Source: Hyphomonadaceae bacterium (lineage in GTDB: Bacteria > Pseudomonadota > Alphaproteobacteria > Caulobacterales > Aquidulcibacteraceae). From it: a DNA stretch of 35,353 nucleotides. The stretch covers positions 1 to 35,353 of the forward strand of contig JAKFYF010000057.1 of the NCBI GenBank assembly GCA_021731005.1. Direction: 5' to 3'. How positions within the stretch are numbered: position 1 is the stretch's first letter; each line of letters starts with the position of its first letter. Below the pieces are notes generated by a model. The model worked only from the letters and a program-made list of their open reading frames with translations, searched no databases and was not told the origin of the DNA. Shown one piece after another: positions 25,811-35,312 of the stretch. A program made the position numbers and the translations under genes.

Positions 25811-26820
25811 GCAATTTCCGCCAGGATGGCGACCTGATCCGCATTATCGCGCTATCGGATTCCGGGGTCGCCCAAGCGGTGTTTGGGCCGCTGCATCGCC
25901 ACCTTGCGCACATCCAGGAGGCGTTCCGCGATCCGGGCGCGCCGCGCGGAACCCCGGCCTACCGGGTCACGTTGGATGCGCAGGGCGATCAGCTCACGGT
26001 GCGCGCGCGCCCCGACGGCGGCGCCGAGCTGGAACGGGTGCAGCGCATCGTCGACGCGCTCGCCGATCTTGCGCGGCGCAAGGGCCGCGTTCGCGAGGGC
26101 GAGGTGCTGGCGGCGATTTCGTTCTCCGAAGCCGCCGCCGATAAGCCGGGTCCTATGACCTTGCCGCAATTGGGCGGGCTCACCCTGCGCACCCCGCGGC
26201 AGGTGCATTACGTGGAAGCGCTGCGCGACGAGGCGCTCGATCTCGTGTTCGGCGTCGGGCCGGCCGGCACCGGCAAGACTTTTCTCGCGGTCGCCGCGGC
26301 CGTGGAAGCATTGAAGCTGGAACGCTTCGACCGCATCGTCGTGACCCGGCCGGCGGTGGAGGCGGGCGAGAGACTCGGCTATTTGCCGGGCGATCTCGCC
26401 GAAAAAGTCGATCCCTATCTCGCGCCAATCTGGGATGCGTTCCGCAGTCAGATGACAGAGAACGATCTGAAGGCGCGCCGTGAGCGCAAGCAGATTGAAG
26501 TGGCGCCGCTCGCGTTCATGCGTGGGCGCACGCTGGCAAACGCCTTCGTGATCGCCGACGAAGCGCAGAACGCGACGATGTTGCAGATGAAGATGGTGCT
26601 CACGCGCCTTGGCGAGGGATCGCGCATGGTGGTCACGGGCGATCCTTCGCAGATCGACCTGGTGCGTCCGGATCAGTCGGGTCTCTCGCACGCCATTTCG
26701 ATTTTGGAGCATGTGCGTGGGGTCGAGGTCATCCGCTTCGCCGCCCAGGACGTGGTGCGACACCGCCTCGTCGCCGATATCGTCGAGGCCTATCAACGCG
26801 ACGAGGCGGGCCGTGGCTGA
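25807..26820 (+). CDS. phoH: PhoH-like ATPase
   Basis: 337 aa from a GTG at 25807, inside the miaB stop (GTGA). The N-terminal about 110 residues are the usual small domain of PhoH-like (YbeZ) proteins. The ATPase has Walker [12 protein letters not shown] (about residue 152) and Walker [10 protein letters not shown], then [11 protein letters not shown]. The family couples ATP hydrolysis to RNA-related functions and is nearly always beside ybeY, as here (8-nt overlap). Confidence 0.95.
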   Translation: MSNFRQDGDLIRIIALSDSGVAQAVFGPLHRHLAHIQEAFRDPGAPRGTPAYRVTLDAQGDQLTVRARPDGGAELERVQRIVDALADLARRKGRVREGEVLAAISFSEAAADKPGPMTLPQLGGLTLRTPRQVHYVEALRDEALDLVFGVGPAGTGKTFLAVAAAVEALKLERFDRIVVTRPAVEAGERLGYLPGDLAEKVDPYLAPIWDAFRSQMTENDLKARRERKQIEVAPLAFMRGRTLANAFVIADEAQNATMLQMKMVLTRLGEGSRMVVTGDPSQIDLVRPDQSGLSHAISILEHVRGVEVIRFAAQDVVRHRLVADIVEAYQRDEAGRG

Positions 26821-27259
26821 GCAAACGCTCGAGGTGGATCTGGTCGCCAACTCGCCGCTTTGGCGGGGCAGGGAAGAGTTTTTGTCCAATGCGCTGGCGG
26901 CTGCCGCGGCAGCGGAAGGAAAGCGGGGCGCCGTATCGGTTCTGCTCGGCGACGACGCCTCCATTGCCAAGCTCAACGCGCGGTTTCGCGGCAAGCAGGG
27001 GCCGACCAACGTGCTTGCTTTTCCTCCTGCCGGGGGCCAGGCGGGCTTTCTGGGAGACATCGCCCTTTCGGCGGAAACCATTGCCGAGGAAGCGCAATTT
27101 CAGGGAAAACGCTTCGAGGACCACGCCGCTCATGTGATTGTGCACGGATTCCTGCATCTTTTGGGCTATGATCATATTGATCCGGGCGAAGCCGAATCGA
27201 TGGAAGCGCGCGAGCGCGCCATCCTGGCTTCGATCGGCGTGGACGATCCCTACGCCTGA
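26813..27259 (+). CDS. ybeY: Endoribonuclease YbeY
   Basis: 148 aa from a GTG at 26813, overlapping phoH by 8 nt; the upstream part of the open frame is a shadow of phoH. The zinc motif H-G-F-L-H-L-L-G-Y-D-H (VHGFLHLLGYDH) is complete, and TNVLAFP is present. YbeY is needed for 16S rRNA 3'-end maturation and ribosome quality control. Confidence 0.96.
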   Translation: MAEQTLEVDLVANSPLWRGREEFLSNALAAAAAAEGKRGAVSVLLGDDASIAKLNARFRGKQGPTNVLAFPPAGGQAGFLGDIALSAETIAEEAQFQGKRFEDHAAHVIVHGFLHLLGYDHIDPGEAESMEARERAILASIGVDDPYA

Positions 27260-27288
27260 AGCGGGTCAAGGAGCATGTTGCAACGATC

Positions 27289-28224
27289 ATGAGCGAATTC
27301 GCTGAAGAAGCCGAGCCCCCGACGCGGAGGCGGGCCGGGTTGGTGCAGCGTCTGGCGCGCATCTTCACGCGCGGGAAGATGGATTCCGCCGCCGCGGTTG
27401 AGGAAGTCTTGCGCGCACGCGAGGAGAACGGCGATCACATAGAGGGCGCGCAAAAGGACCTGATCCTGCGCGCCGCGCATTTCGACCGCTTGCGCATCGC
27501 CGACGTCATGCGCCCGCGCGCCGACATTGTCGCACTCGAGGCGGCTGCAACGCTGGGAGAAGCGGCGCAGGTGTTCTCCGACAGCCAGCATTCGCGTCTC
27601 CCGATCTACGGCGAGACGCTCGATGACCCGCAAGGCTTCGTGCATGTGCGCGACGTCATGGCGCTGCTGGCGCCGATGGCTGACGGCGTCGCGCGCGCGA
27701 AATTCTCCGATCGCCTGCTCGGCAAGGTTCGCCGCGACATTTTGTTCGTGCCCCCGTCCATGACGTTGGCCACGTTGTTCCTGCGCATGCAGTCGAGCCG
27801 CATCCATCTGGCGCTAGTTGTCGACGAATACGGCGGCACTGATGGGCTAGTGTCGATGGAGGATCTGGTCGAGCAGATTGTCGGCGCCATCGAGGATGAG
27901 CACGACGTCGACACCGCCTTGATCCAGGAGCGCGCCGGCGCCTACGAGGCTGACGGGCGCGCGCCGATCGATCAATTGGAGGCGGTTCTGGGCGCGAGCC
28001 TGGCGCTGCCCGATCACGAGGACGAGTTCGACACCGCCGCCGGGATGGCCGTCGCGCTCGCCGGCAGATTGCCCCAGCGCGGAGAGATTTTGCATCACCC
28101 TTCGGGATTTGACATCGAAATCGTCGACGCCGATCCGCGCCGGGTCAAGCGCGTGCGGCTGAAGCGCTCGAGCGACGCGCCGGCCCAGCCCGCGCTGCGC
28201 GGCGCCGCGCTCGACGATGGCTGA
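27289..28224 (+). CDS. corC: CBS-domain protein, CorC/HlyC (YbeX) family
   Basis: 311 aa. The N-terminal DUF21 membrane domain is absent, as in the short YbeX/CorC form. Paired CBS domains cover about residues 65-190 (RIADVMRPRADIVAL, HSRLPIYGETLDDPQGFVHV and HLALVVDEYGGTDGLVSMEDL). The C-terminal CorC_HlyC domain follows (LPQRGEILHHPSGFDIEIVDAD). It is linked to magnesium/cobalt efflux and, in the phoH-ybeY-ybeX operon, to ribosome metabolism. The start is 29 nt after ybeY. Confidence 0.93.
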   Translation: MSEFAEEAEPPTRRRAGLVQRLARIFTRGKMDSAAAVEEVLRAREENGDHIEGAQKDLILRAAHFDRLRIADVMRPRADIVALEAAATLGEAAQVFSDSQHSRLPIYGETLDDPQGFVHVRDVMALLAPMADGVARAKFSDRLLGKVRRDILFVPPSMTLATLFLRMQSSRIHLALVVDEYGGTDGLVSMEDLVEQIVGAIEDEHDVDTALIQERAGAYEADGRAPIDQLEAVLGASLALPDHEDEFDTAAGMAVALAGRLPQRGEILHHPSGFDIEIVDADPRRVKRVRLKRSSDAPAQPALRGAALDDG

Positions 28225-28279
28225 AAGCGTTGACGTCCGCGCCGCCGCACAGCAAACGCACCCCCGGGAGCCCAAAAGC

Positions 28280-29896
28280 ATGAACGCCGAAGACGCGCGC
28301 CAGTCGCCCATTCAAAGCTGGCTTGAAGCGCGCAGACCCTGGCACAGGGCCGCGCTAGCGCTCGTGGCGGGCGCGCTGGCTGTGCTTGGGCACGCGCCGT
28401 TTCAGTTTGCGCCAGCTTTCATGGCGTCGATCATGACGTTGATCTGGCTGCTTGACGCGGCAGCGCGGCGCAAGCGCCCGATCGCCTCCGCTTTTGCCGC
28501 CGGCTGGTGCTTCGGCGCCGGATATTTTCTGGTGGGGATGAGCTGGGTGTCGTCGGCGTTCTTGGTCGACACCGACACCTGGGGTCCAATATGGGGCATT
28601 CCCGCTACTGGCGCTTTGACTTTAGGGCTTGCGTTGTTCTGGGGCGCGGGCTGCGCGCTGGCGATGGCGTTCTGGACCCGCGATATGCGTCGCGTAGCGG
28701 TGTTCGCTGCGTGCCTGTTCATTTCCGAGTGGCTTCGCGGCCATGTGTTCGGCGGCCTGCCGTGGCTGCTGCCTGGATATATTTGGACCCCGGGCGAGCC
28801 GATCTCGCAGCTGGCGTCGCTTGTCGGCGCCTATGGCCTGTCCTTGCTGACGCTGCTGATCGCGGCGGCGCCGGCGACATTGCTGGACGCGCAACACAAA
28901 TTGAGCGCGCGCATCGCGCCGTTGCTGGCGGCGGCGTTGGTTGTCGGCATGGGCTGGGGATGGGGCGCACAGCGCATCGCGCGAGCGCCAGTCGATCAGC
29001 CCGGGGCGCAGCCAATGGTGCGGGTCGCGGAGTCCGGCTTGGGTCAGGCCGAAAAGTGGCGCGCCGCGCCCGACCAGGAATGGCGGGTGCTGCGGCGTTA
29101 TCTGGAGGCGACGGGCTCGCCCGAGGGCAGCCGCGCCTCGATCGTGATCTGGCCGGAAGGCGCCATTCCGGTGGTGAATTTCTTCATGCTGGAGAACCCG
29201 GTGTTTCTCGATGCGCTGGGGCGGGCGCTCGGCGACCGGGTCCTGATCGTCGGGACCACGCGCCGCGAATTGCGCGGTCAGGAGCTGCTCTACTTCAATT
29301 CCGCCGCAATCATCGACGGCGTCAGCGGCGCGGCGCGCGTCAGCCCGCAAATATACGACAAGAACCACCTCGTGCCGTTTGGCGAGATCATGCCGTTCGA
29401 GGATTTCGTGAATTCGCTGAACATCCCCTCGCTGCAGGCGATGGGCGGCTATTTCACCCCCGGCGCCCGCCCCACCCGCATGGTTGTGCCTGGGGCGCCC
29501 GAAGCTGTGGTGCTGATCTGCTACGAGACGATTTTCCCCGGCATGGTTCCCCGCGGGGCCGAACGGCCTGGATGGATCGTAAGCGTCACCAACGATTCCT
29601 GGTTCGGCGGCGGCATCGGCCCTCAACAGCACTATGCGATGGCTCGTTACCGCGCGATCGAAGAGGGGCTGCCGTTGGCGCGGGCCGCCTCGGGGGGCGT
29701 TTCCGGGATTATTGACTCCTTCGGGCGAGAAGCTAGTTCAACCCGTAGGCGTGGGAATTATGCGGAAGCGCAAATTCCTCCCGCCTTGGTTGAGACGATT
29801 ATGGCCCGCTACGGAAATGCCCTTCTTGTCACGCTGCTATTGCTGGTTGGCGGCTTGAGGCTGCTTCCAACCAAAACAGGGAATGCAAACCAATGA
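28280..29896 (+). CDS. lnt: Apolipoprotein N-acyltransferase
   Basis: 538 aa from the ATG at 28280, which has GGGAG 9 nt upstream; an ATG at 28217 overlapping the corC stop has no ribosome site and would give 559 aa. The N-terminal region has about 6 membrane helices. The C-terminal nitrilase domain has its catalytic Glu in IWPEGAIPV, Lys in YDKNHLVPFGE and Cys in LICYETIFP. It adds the third acyl chain to lipoproteins at the outer face of the inner membrane. A last membrane helix lies near the C-terminus (NALLVTLLLLVGGLRLL). The stop overlaps the next start (ATGA). Confidence 0.95.
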   Translation: MNAEDARQSPIQSWLEARRPWHRAALALVAGALAVLGHAPFQFAPAFMASIMTLIWLLDAAARRKRPIASAFAAGWCFGAGYFLVGMSWVSSAFLVDTDTWGPIWGIPATGALTLGLALFWGAGCALAMAFWTRDMRRVAVFAACLFISEWLRGHVFGGLPWLLPGYIWTPGEPISQLASLVGAYGLSLLTLLIAAAPATLLDAQHKLSARIAPLLAAALVVGMGWGWGAQRIARAPVDQPGAQPMVRVAESGLGQAEKWRAAPDQEWRVLRRYLEATGSPEGSRASIVIWPEGAIPVVNFFMLENPVFLDALGRALGDRVLIVGTTRRELRGQELLYFNSAAIIDGVSGAARVSPQIYDKNHLVPFGEIMPFEDFVNSLNIPSLQAMGGYFTPGARPTRMVVPGAPEAVVLICYETIFPGMVPRGAERPGWIVSVTNDSWFGGGIGPQQHYAMARYRAIEEGLPLARAASGGVSGIIDSFGREASSTRRRGNYAEAQIPPALVETIMARYGNALLVTLLLLVGGLRLLPTKTGNANQ

Positions 29897-30312
29897 CCGA
29901 CGAGCGCACCGCTAATGCCGTCGATAAGCGGATCGGCCAGCGGGTCCGAACCCGCCGCCTGGAGATCAGCATGAGCCAGGAGCGCCTGGCTGAGCTGCTG
30001 GGCGTCACCTTCCAGCAGGTGCAGAAGTATGAGAAGGGCGTTAACCGCATCGCCGCGAGCCGCCTTTTCGACATCTCAGCGGCGCTCGACATGCCAGTGG
30101 CGCGCTTCTTCGAGGGTCTGACCGGAGGGCGGGCGGCGGCAGGCGTGGCCGAGCACAGGGAGGCCTATGCCAGCGATGTGCTGGCCACCCCCGAGGGCGC
30201 GCAATTGATCGCTCTGTTCGCCTCGATTGAGAGTCCGAGGGTGCGCCGGCGGGTGGTCGAATTGGTGCGCGCCTTGGCTGAAGAAGCCGCCGAGGCAGGC
30301 AAGCGCGGCTGA
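29893..30312 (+). CDS. XRE-family transcriptional regulator (PraR/PhrR-like)
   Basis: 139 aa. The helix-turn-helix spans about residues 12-66 (IGQRVRTRRLEISMSQERLA, then FQQVQKYEKGVNRIAASRL and DISAALDMPVARFFEGL). That is close in pattern to rhizobial PraR/PhrR regulators as I recall them. The C-terminal part (about 85-139) is helical and probably dimerises. It is translationally coupled to lnt by ATGA and precedes metK by 55 nt, a conserved placement in Caulobacter relatives. It may control metK or wider stress genes; its targets are not visible here. Confidence 0.92.
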   Translation: MTDERTANAVDKRIGQRVRTRRLEISMSQERLAELLGVTFQQVQKYEKGVNRIAASRLFDISAALDMPVARFFEGLTGGRAAAGVAEHREAYASDVLATPEGAQLIALFASIESPRVRRRVVELVRALAEEAAEAGKRG

Positions 30313-30367
30313 CCGGCGCCGCATTGCGCCCGAGAGCGGTTCTGCCTAAGAGGCCGCACCCGTTTCC

Positions 30368-31606
30368 ATGAGCCCGGAGAAAAGCGTGGCCAGAACATCT
30401 TACGTCTTCACCAGTGAAAGCGTCTCCGAAGGCCATCCCGACAAGGTCGCCGACCGCATCTCCGACACCGTCGTAGACGCCTTCATCGAAGCCGACCCCG
30501 CCGCTCGGGTGGCGTGCGAAACGCTGGTGACCACCAACCGGGTCGTGCTGGCCGGTGAAGTCCGGGCCGGTCGGGAAGGCCATAGCAAGGCTCAGAACCG
30601 CGATTTCACCAAAGCGATCATCGCCGCGCTGCAGCCCAAGGTGCGCGCCGCGATCAAGGACATCGGCTACGCGCAGAAAGGCTTCCATTGGGAGAAGGCG
30701 CGCTACGCCTGCTATCTGCACGGCCAGTCGGCCCATATCGCCCAAGGCGTCGACGCCAGCGCCAAGAAAGACGAAGGCGCCGGCGACCAGGGCATCATGT
30801 TCGGCCACGCCTGCAGCGAAACGCCCGAGATGATGCCGGCGACGCTGCAATATTCGCACAACATCCTGAAGCGCTTGGCGGAGGTGCGCCACTCTGGCGA
30901 GTGCCCCGATCTCGAGCCCGATGCAAAGAGTCAAGTCACGCTGCGCTACGAGAATGGCAAGCCCGCCGAGGTGCTCGCCGTCGTCGTCAGCCACCAGCAC
31001 AAAAAGCGGCTGAAGGGCAAAATCTACACCAGCAAGCGCATGGAAGAGCTGGTCAAGCCCTATGCGCAATCGGTATTTCCCGACGGCTTGGTGACCAAGA
31101 ACACCAAGTGGCACATCAATCCCACGGGCAAGTTCGAGATCGGCGGGCCAGACGGCGATTCGGGGCTCACGGGCCGCAAGATCATTGTCGACACCTATGG
31201 CGGGGCCGCGCCGCACGGAGGCGGGGCCTTCTCGGGCAAGGATCCGACCAAGGTCGACCGCTCTGCCGCTTATGTTTGCCGCTATTTGGCGAAGAACGTA
31301 GTGGCGGCGGGACTGGCGCAGCGCTGCACCATCCAGATTAGCTACGCCATCGGCGTTGCCGCGCCCACCAGTTTCTATGTCGACCTGCACGGCGCCGACA
31401 GCATCGACCCCGCCAAGCTCGAGAAGGCGCTGCCCGAGCTGATGGATGGCTGCACGCCGCGCGCCATCCGCACGCGCCTCAATCTCAACCGCCCGATATA
31501 CGCCCGCACCGCCGCCTACGGACATTTTGGCCGCCGGCCAGACAATGAAGGTGGCTTCACCTGGGAGCGGACGGATTTGGCGGAGCAGCTGAAGCGGCTG
31601 GCGTAA
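30368..31606 (+). CDS. metK: S-adenosylmethionine synthetase
   Basis: 412 aa from the ATG at 30368, or 406 from the GTG at 30386 ([20 protein letters not shown]). Motifs are [13 protein letters not shown] (ATP), [10 protein letters not shown] (methionine) and [19 protein letters not shown]. The long insert between residues of about 105 and 135 ([20 protein letters not shown]) is typical of the alphaproteobacterial form. It makes S-adenosylmethionine, which MiaB and the adjacent O-methyltransferase use. No S-adenosylmethionine riboswitch is seen in the 55-nt leader. Confidence 0.97.
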   Translation: MSPEKSVARTSYVFTSESVSEGHPDKVADRISDTVVDAFIEADPAARVACETLVTTNRVVLAGEVRAGREGHSKAQNRDFTKAIIAALQPKVRAAIKDIGYAQKGFHWEKARYACYLHGQSAHIAQGVDASAKKDEGAGDQGIMFGHACSETPEMMPATLQYSHNILKRLAEVRHSGECPDLEPDAKSQVTLRYENGKPAEVLAVVVSHQHKKRLKGKIYTSKRMEELVKPYAQSVFPDGLVTKNTKWHINPTGKFEIGGPDGDSGLTGRKIIVDTYGGAAPHGGGAFSGKDPTKVDRSAAYVCRYLAKNVVAAGLAQRCTIQISYAIGVAAPTSFYVDLHGADSIDPAKLEKALPELMDGCTPRAIRTRLNLNRPIYARTAAYGHFGRRPDNEGGFTWERTDLAEQLKRLA

Positions 31607-31614
31607 GTGGGCCC

Positions 31615-32283
31615 ATGTCCACTTCCCTCAACCTTTCGCCTGAACTCGTCGCCTACCTCGCCAGCGTCAATCCGCTGGAGCATCCCGTGCTTGCGCGCTG
31701 CCGCGTGGAAACCGCGCACCTGCCGCAAGCAATCATGCAGATCAGCGCCGAGCAGGGCGCGTTCATGGCGCTGATCGCGCGAATGATCGGGGCCAAGCGC
31801 GCGTTCGAAATTGGCGTGTTCACCGGCTATTCCTCGCTGGCGACAGCGCTCGCACTGAAGGAGATGCACCAGGAAACCTGGTATCTGCTTGCTTGCGACA
31901 TTTCCGAGCAATGGACCGCGAAAGCGCGTGGATATTGGCGGGAGGCGGGGCTGGAGAATATCGACCTGCGCATCGCCCCAGCGGTGGAAACGCTCGACTC
32001 CCGCCTCGAGGCCGGGGAGGCGGGCCGCTACGATTTCGGTTTCATCGACGCCGACAAGACCGGCTACGATTCCTATTATGAACGCGGCCTCGCGCTGCTG
32101 CGGCACGGCGGGGTGATGCTGTTCGACAATATGCTGTGGTCAAGCGCGGTGGCCGATGCGTCGAACCAGACGCCAGACACTGCAGCGCTGCGCGCGCTGG
32201 CGGTGAAGGCGCGCGCTGATGCGCGGGTGCATGTGGCGATGACCAGCATCGGCGATGGGCTGCTAATGGTGGTGAAGCGATGA
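31615..32283 (+). CDS. SAM-dependent O-methyltransferase (caffeoyl-CoA type)
   Basis: 222 aa, starting 8 nt after metK. The S-adenosylmethionine-binding motif is FEIGVFTGYSSLATALAL. The divalent metal site is FIDADKTGYDSYYE, with a second part in LFDNMLWSS. This is the small, metal-dependent catechol/caffeoyl-CoA-type O-methyltransferase family, which in bacteria often has an unknown phenolic substrate. Coupling to metK provides its cofactor. Confidence 0.92.
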   Translation: MSTSLNLSPELVAYLASVNPLEHPVLARCRVETAHLPQAIMQISAEQGAFMALIARMIGAKRAFEIGVFTGYSSLATALALKEMHQETWYLLACDISEQWTAKARGYWREAGLENIDLRIAPAVETLDSRLEAGEAGRYDFGFIDADKTGYDSYYERGLALLRHGGVMLFDNMLWSSAVADASNQTPDTAALRALAVKARADARVHVAMTSIGDGLLMVVKR

Positions 32284-32286
32284 CGA

Positions 32287-32599
32287 CTAAAATGTCAGTT
32301 CAACCACGGCGCCGGGGGTAATCTTGGAAACGGCGGCGGCGATGGCGTCAAGGCGAAGCCTGATCATCGTCCGTCGGACGCTTCCAAGAATGAGGATCGC
32401 GATCGCTCGGCCCGCCAAGTTTTGCTGATGCCGGATGTTCGATATTCTTATCGGTTGTCACAAAGAGGTCAAACGCGGCCCCTTCCGCCGCGGCCAGCAA
32501 TTCGCCATTTCTCAGCGCGTCCCAGCCGCGGAGCATGATCACACAGCGCGGCCGCGACGCCGCGCGGGACGCCACGCCATTGTCCAACAGGATGCGCAT
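32287..32599 (-). pseudogene. DUF5615 PIN-like toxin, frameshifted
   Basis: Read from the ATG at 32599, the parts of a DUF5615 (PIN-like) toxin are all present but in different frames. They are MRILLDNGV, then in another frame VPRGVAAALCDH, then back to LRGWDALRNGELLAAAEG and LFVTTDKNI, then in another frame HQQNLAGRAIAILILG through to VVELTF and a TAG at 32287. Three lesions explain it: a 5-bp tandem duplication (32569-32578), an indel near 32529-32540, and a 7-nt insertion at 32434-32440. The product would be non-functional. It begins one base inside the stop of the DUF433 antitoxin (TGATG), the normal operon order for this pair. Confidence 0.85.
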
Positions 32600-32826
32600 C
32601 AAGCCGCCGGCGAGGCGAGGCTGCGGGCGGCGAAGTCGAGGACGGCCCCTATCTGCTCTCGCGAGACAGCAAATTGCTCCATCGCGTCCTCGATGGTGAG
32701 CCCATCCTCTAGGTTCTCGAAAATGGTCGCCACGGGGGTGCGCGTTCCCTTGAACACCCACGCGCCGCTGACCTTGCTGGGTACACGCTCAACCGCCGGG
32801 CATTGGGACCAATCCAGGGCCGCCAT
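32599..32826 (-). CDS. DUF433 antitoxin
   Basis: 75 aa from the ATG at 32826, which has AGGAG 7 nt upstream; an ATG at 32832 sits too close to that site. The body VPSKVSGAWVFKGTRTPVAT, then TIEDAMEQFAVSREQIGAVLDF is the DUF433 pattern: a beta hairpin followed by a helix-turn-helix, the antitoxin and operon repressor that pairs with DUF5615 toxins. It is intact although the toxin is broken. It is divergent from mdh across about 125 bp. Confidence 0.9.
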   Translation of the reverse strand: MAALDWSQCPAVERVPSKVSGAWVFKGTRTPVATIFENLEDGLTIEDAMEQFAVSREQIGAVLDFAARSLASPAA

Positions 32827-32930
32827 AGTCATTCTCCTGCCTTTTCCGTAACACAAAGGCGTCCGCGCGGCCATCCAGACCAGCTGCGTTGCGCCACGGC
32901 GCGAGTGGGTCTAAACCCCGCGCCTTCTGA

Positions 32931-33914
<984 letters not shown>

Positions 33915-33929
33915 GGCTCTGGCTGCATA

Positions 33930-34099
33930 GGTCCAAATACTCACTCCTGAAGGACGCGTCGGAGGGCATTTGTCCAAACATTGGACACCAGATGCGCCAT
34001 ATGTCCGTGGTTACGTAAATTTTGGACACATTAAGCCCGTGACGTCCAGCCAATGGACACAACGGCAAAACGCGTCCATAAAATATCAAAGAATGGACA
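33930..34099. promoter_or_regulatory. Phased array of TGTCCA/TGGACA half-sites upstream of fic
   Basis: Eight half-sites start at 33971 (TGTCCA), 33982 (TGGACA), 34002 (TGTCCG), 34023 (TGGACA), 34043 (CGTCCA), 34054 (TGGACA), 34073 (CGTCCA) and 34094 (TGGACA). Orientation alternates strictly, and spacings are 11, 20, 21, 20, 11, 19 and 21 bp, close to whole helical turns. Two weaker sites at 33930 (GGTCCA) and 33951 (AGGACG) continue the phasing. The last site overlaps the fic start codon. The sequence between half-sites is not conserved, so this is not a simple tandem duplication. Binding by the winged helix at the Fic C-terminus is inference. Confidence 0.75.
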
Positions 34100-35187
34100 T
34101 GTTTTATCCGACAAAGCCCTATCAGGCACTTCCAGCCTTGCCGCCGTCGGCGGACATAGAGAGCAAGGTCATCTTAAAGGCGTGCATCGAAGCCCGCACG
34201 GCACTTTCAGAGCTCCGAGTAGCCGGAGAGTTAATCCCAAACCAAGCGGTCTTGATTAATAGCATTCCACTGCTGGAAGCACAGGCAAGTTCCGAGATCG
34301 AGAACATTGTCACCACCGCAGACAAGCTCTTTCAGCACGCCGGCAAAGCAGGCGATGAAGCCGATGGTCCGACCAAAGAGGCATTTCGGTACAGAACGGC
34401 CCTGTACCAGGGCTTTCGCCATCTCAATAAAAAACCTCTTTCGACAACCACGTGTGTGGAAGTGTGCCGCACCATCAAGGGAGTCGAACTCGACGTCCGC
34501 AAGACGTCGGGCATAGCGCTCGAGAATCGCGTGACTGGTGAAATTGTCTACACGCCGCCTGAAGGCGAAGCGCTGTTGCGCGACAAGCTCGCAAATTGGG
34601 AGCGCTTCATCCATGACGCCGCAGACATCGATCCGCTCATACGAATGGCGGTGATGCACTATCAGTTTGAGGCGATCCACCCGTTCGAGGACGGCAATGG
34701 GCGAACGGGACGCGTTCTAAACATTCTCTATCTTGTCGAAAAAGGAATTCTCGACATCCCCGTTCTTTACTTGAGCCGCTACATCATCATGCACAAAGCA
34801 GACTATTACAGCTTGCTGCTAGAAGTCACAGTTCGCGGTGCGTGGGAGCCCTGGATTCTCTACATGCTGAGGGCGCTCAAAGAGACCGCTGAGTGGACCA
34901 CTGCGAAGATTCGCGCGATCAGGAAGCTTCACGAGGAAACCGTTCAGCTCGTTCGCAATGCGGACACGAACTTGTACAAGCGAGAACTCGTTGATCTGAT
35001 ATTCGTACAACCGTACTCACGCATAGCAAATGTTGTTGAAGCCGGACTGGCGGAGCGCAAGACAGCTTCCGTTTATCTCAAGAAACTTGCGGAAATTGGT
35101 GTTCTGGAAGAACGAAAGTTCGGAAGGGAGAAACTGTTCGTGAACCCCAGGTTCCTTCGCCTACTCACGCAAGTCGGCAGTCCATGA
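34093..35187 (+). CDS. Fic-family AMP-transferase with N-terminal inhibitory motif and C-terminal winged helix
   Basis: 364 aa from the ATG at 34093 (MDMFYPTKPYQALPALPPSA). The open frame continues upstream only through operator repeats. The N-terminal domain holds the inhibitory helix motif S66-x3-E70-N71 (ASSEIENI), which marks a class II, self-inhibited Fic enzyme. The active site is H196-P-F-E-D-G-N-G-R-T-G-R207, complete with catalytic His. The C-terminal about 65 residues (LVDLIFVQPYSRIANVVEAG and LKKLAEIGVLEERKFGREKLF) form a winged helix. Such proteins (SoFic type) transfer AMP to proteins, often themselves. Less GC-rich than its neighbours, it looks transferred. It lies between mdh and an insertion sequence. 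Confidence 0.94.
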   Translation: MDMFYPTKPYQALPALPPSADIESKVILKACIEARTALSELRVAGELIPNQAVLINSIPLLEAQASSEIENIVTTADKLFQHAGKAGDEADGPTKEAFRYRTALYQGFRHLNKKPLSTTTCVEVCRTIKGVELDVRKTSGIALENRVTGEIVYTPPEGEALLRDKLANWERFIHDAADIDPLIRMAVMHYQFEAIHPFEDGNGRTGRVLNILYLVEKGILDIPVLYLSRYIIMHKADYYSLLLEVTVRGAWEPWILYMLRALKETAEWTTAKIRAIRKLHEETVQLVRNADTNLYKRELVDLIFVQPYSRIANVVEAGLAERKTASVYLKKLAEIGVLEERKFGREKLFVNPRFLRLLTQVGSP

Positions 35188-35274
35188 CGCCCGAGGCGTG
35201 CGGGGGGCGATGCGGGGCGCATCGCCGGGGTATGTCCGATCCTTTGTGTAAGCGGCTCCTGTGATCGTGGTTTG

Positions 35275-35312
35275 CCGCTTTCCCGGGTCAGCGCGCTGAC
35301 CCGGGAAAGCGG
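35275..35312. repeat. Perfect 38-bp palindrome over a transposase stop codon
   Basis: CCGCTTTCCCGGGTCAGCG (35275-35293) is followed with no spacer by its exact reverse complement (35294-35312). Outer TTTGCC (35271-35276) and GGCAAA (35315-35320) extend it with a 2-nt bulge. It contains the minus-strand stop codon. It could act as a terminator that protects the transposase from outside transcription, a known feature type in insertion sequences. Confidence 0.85.

Noticed and set aside
30313-30367. A SAM riboswitch in front of metK
   Set aside because: The leader is only 55 nt and shows no pseudoknot or conserved core that I can recognise.
33971-34114. The fic upstream array as a simple 72-bp tandem duplication
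   Set aside because: The half-sites recur with a 71-72 bp period, but the bases between them do not match, so recent duplication does not explain it.
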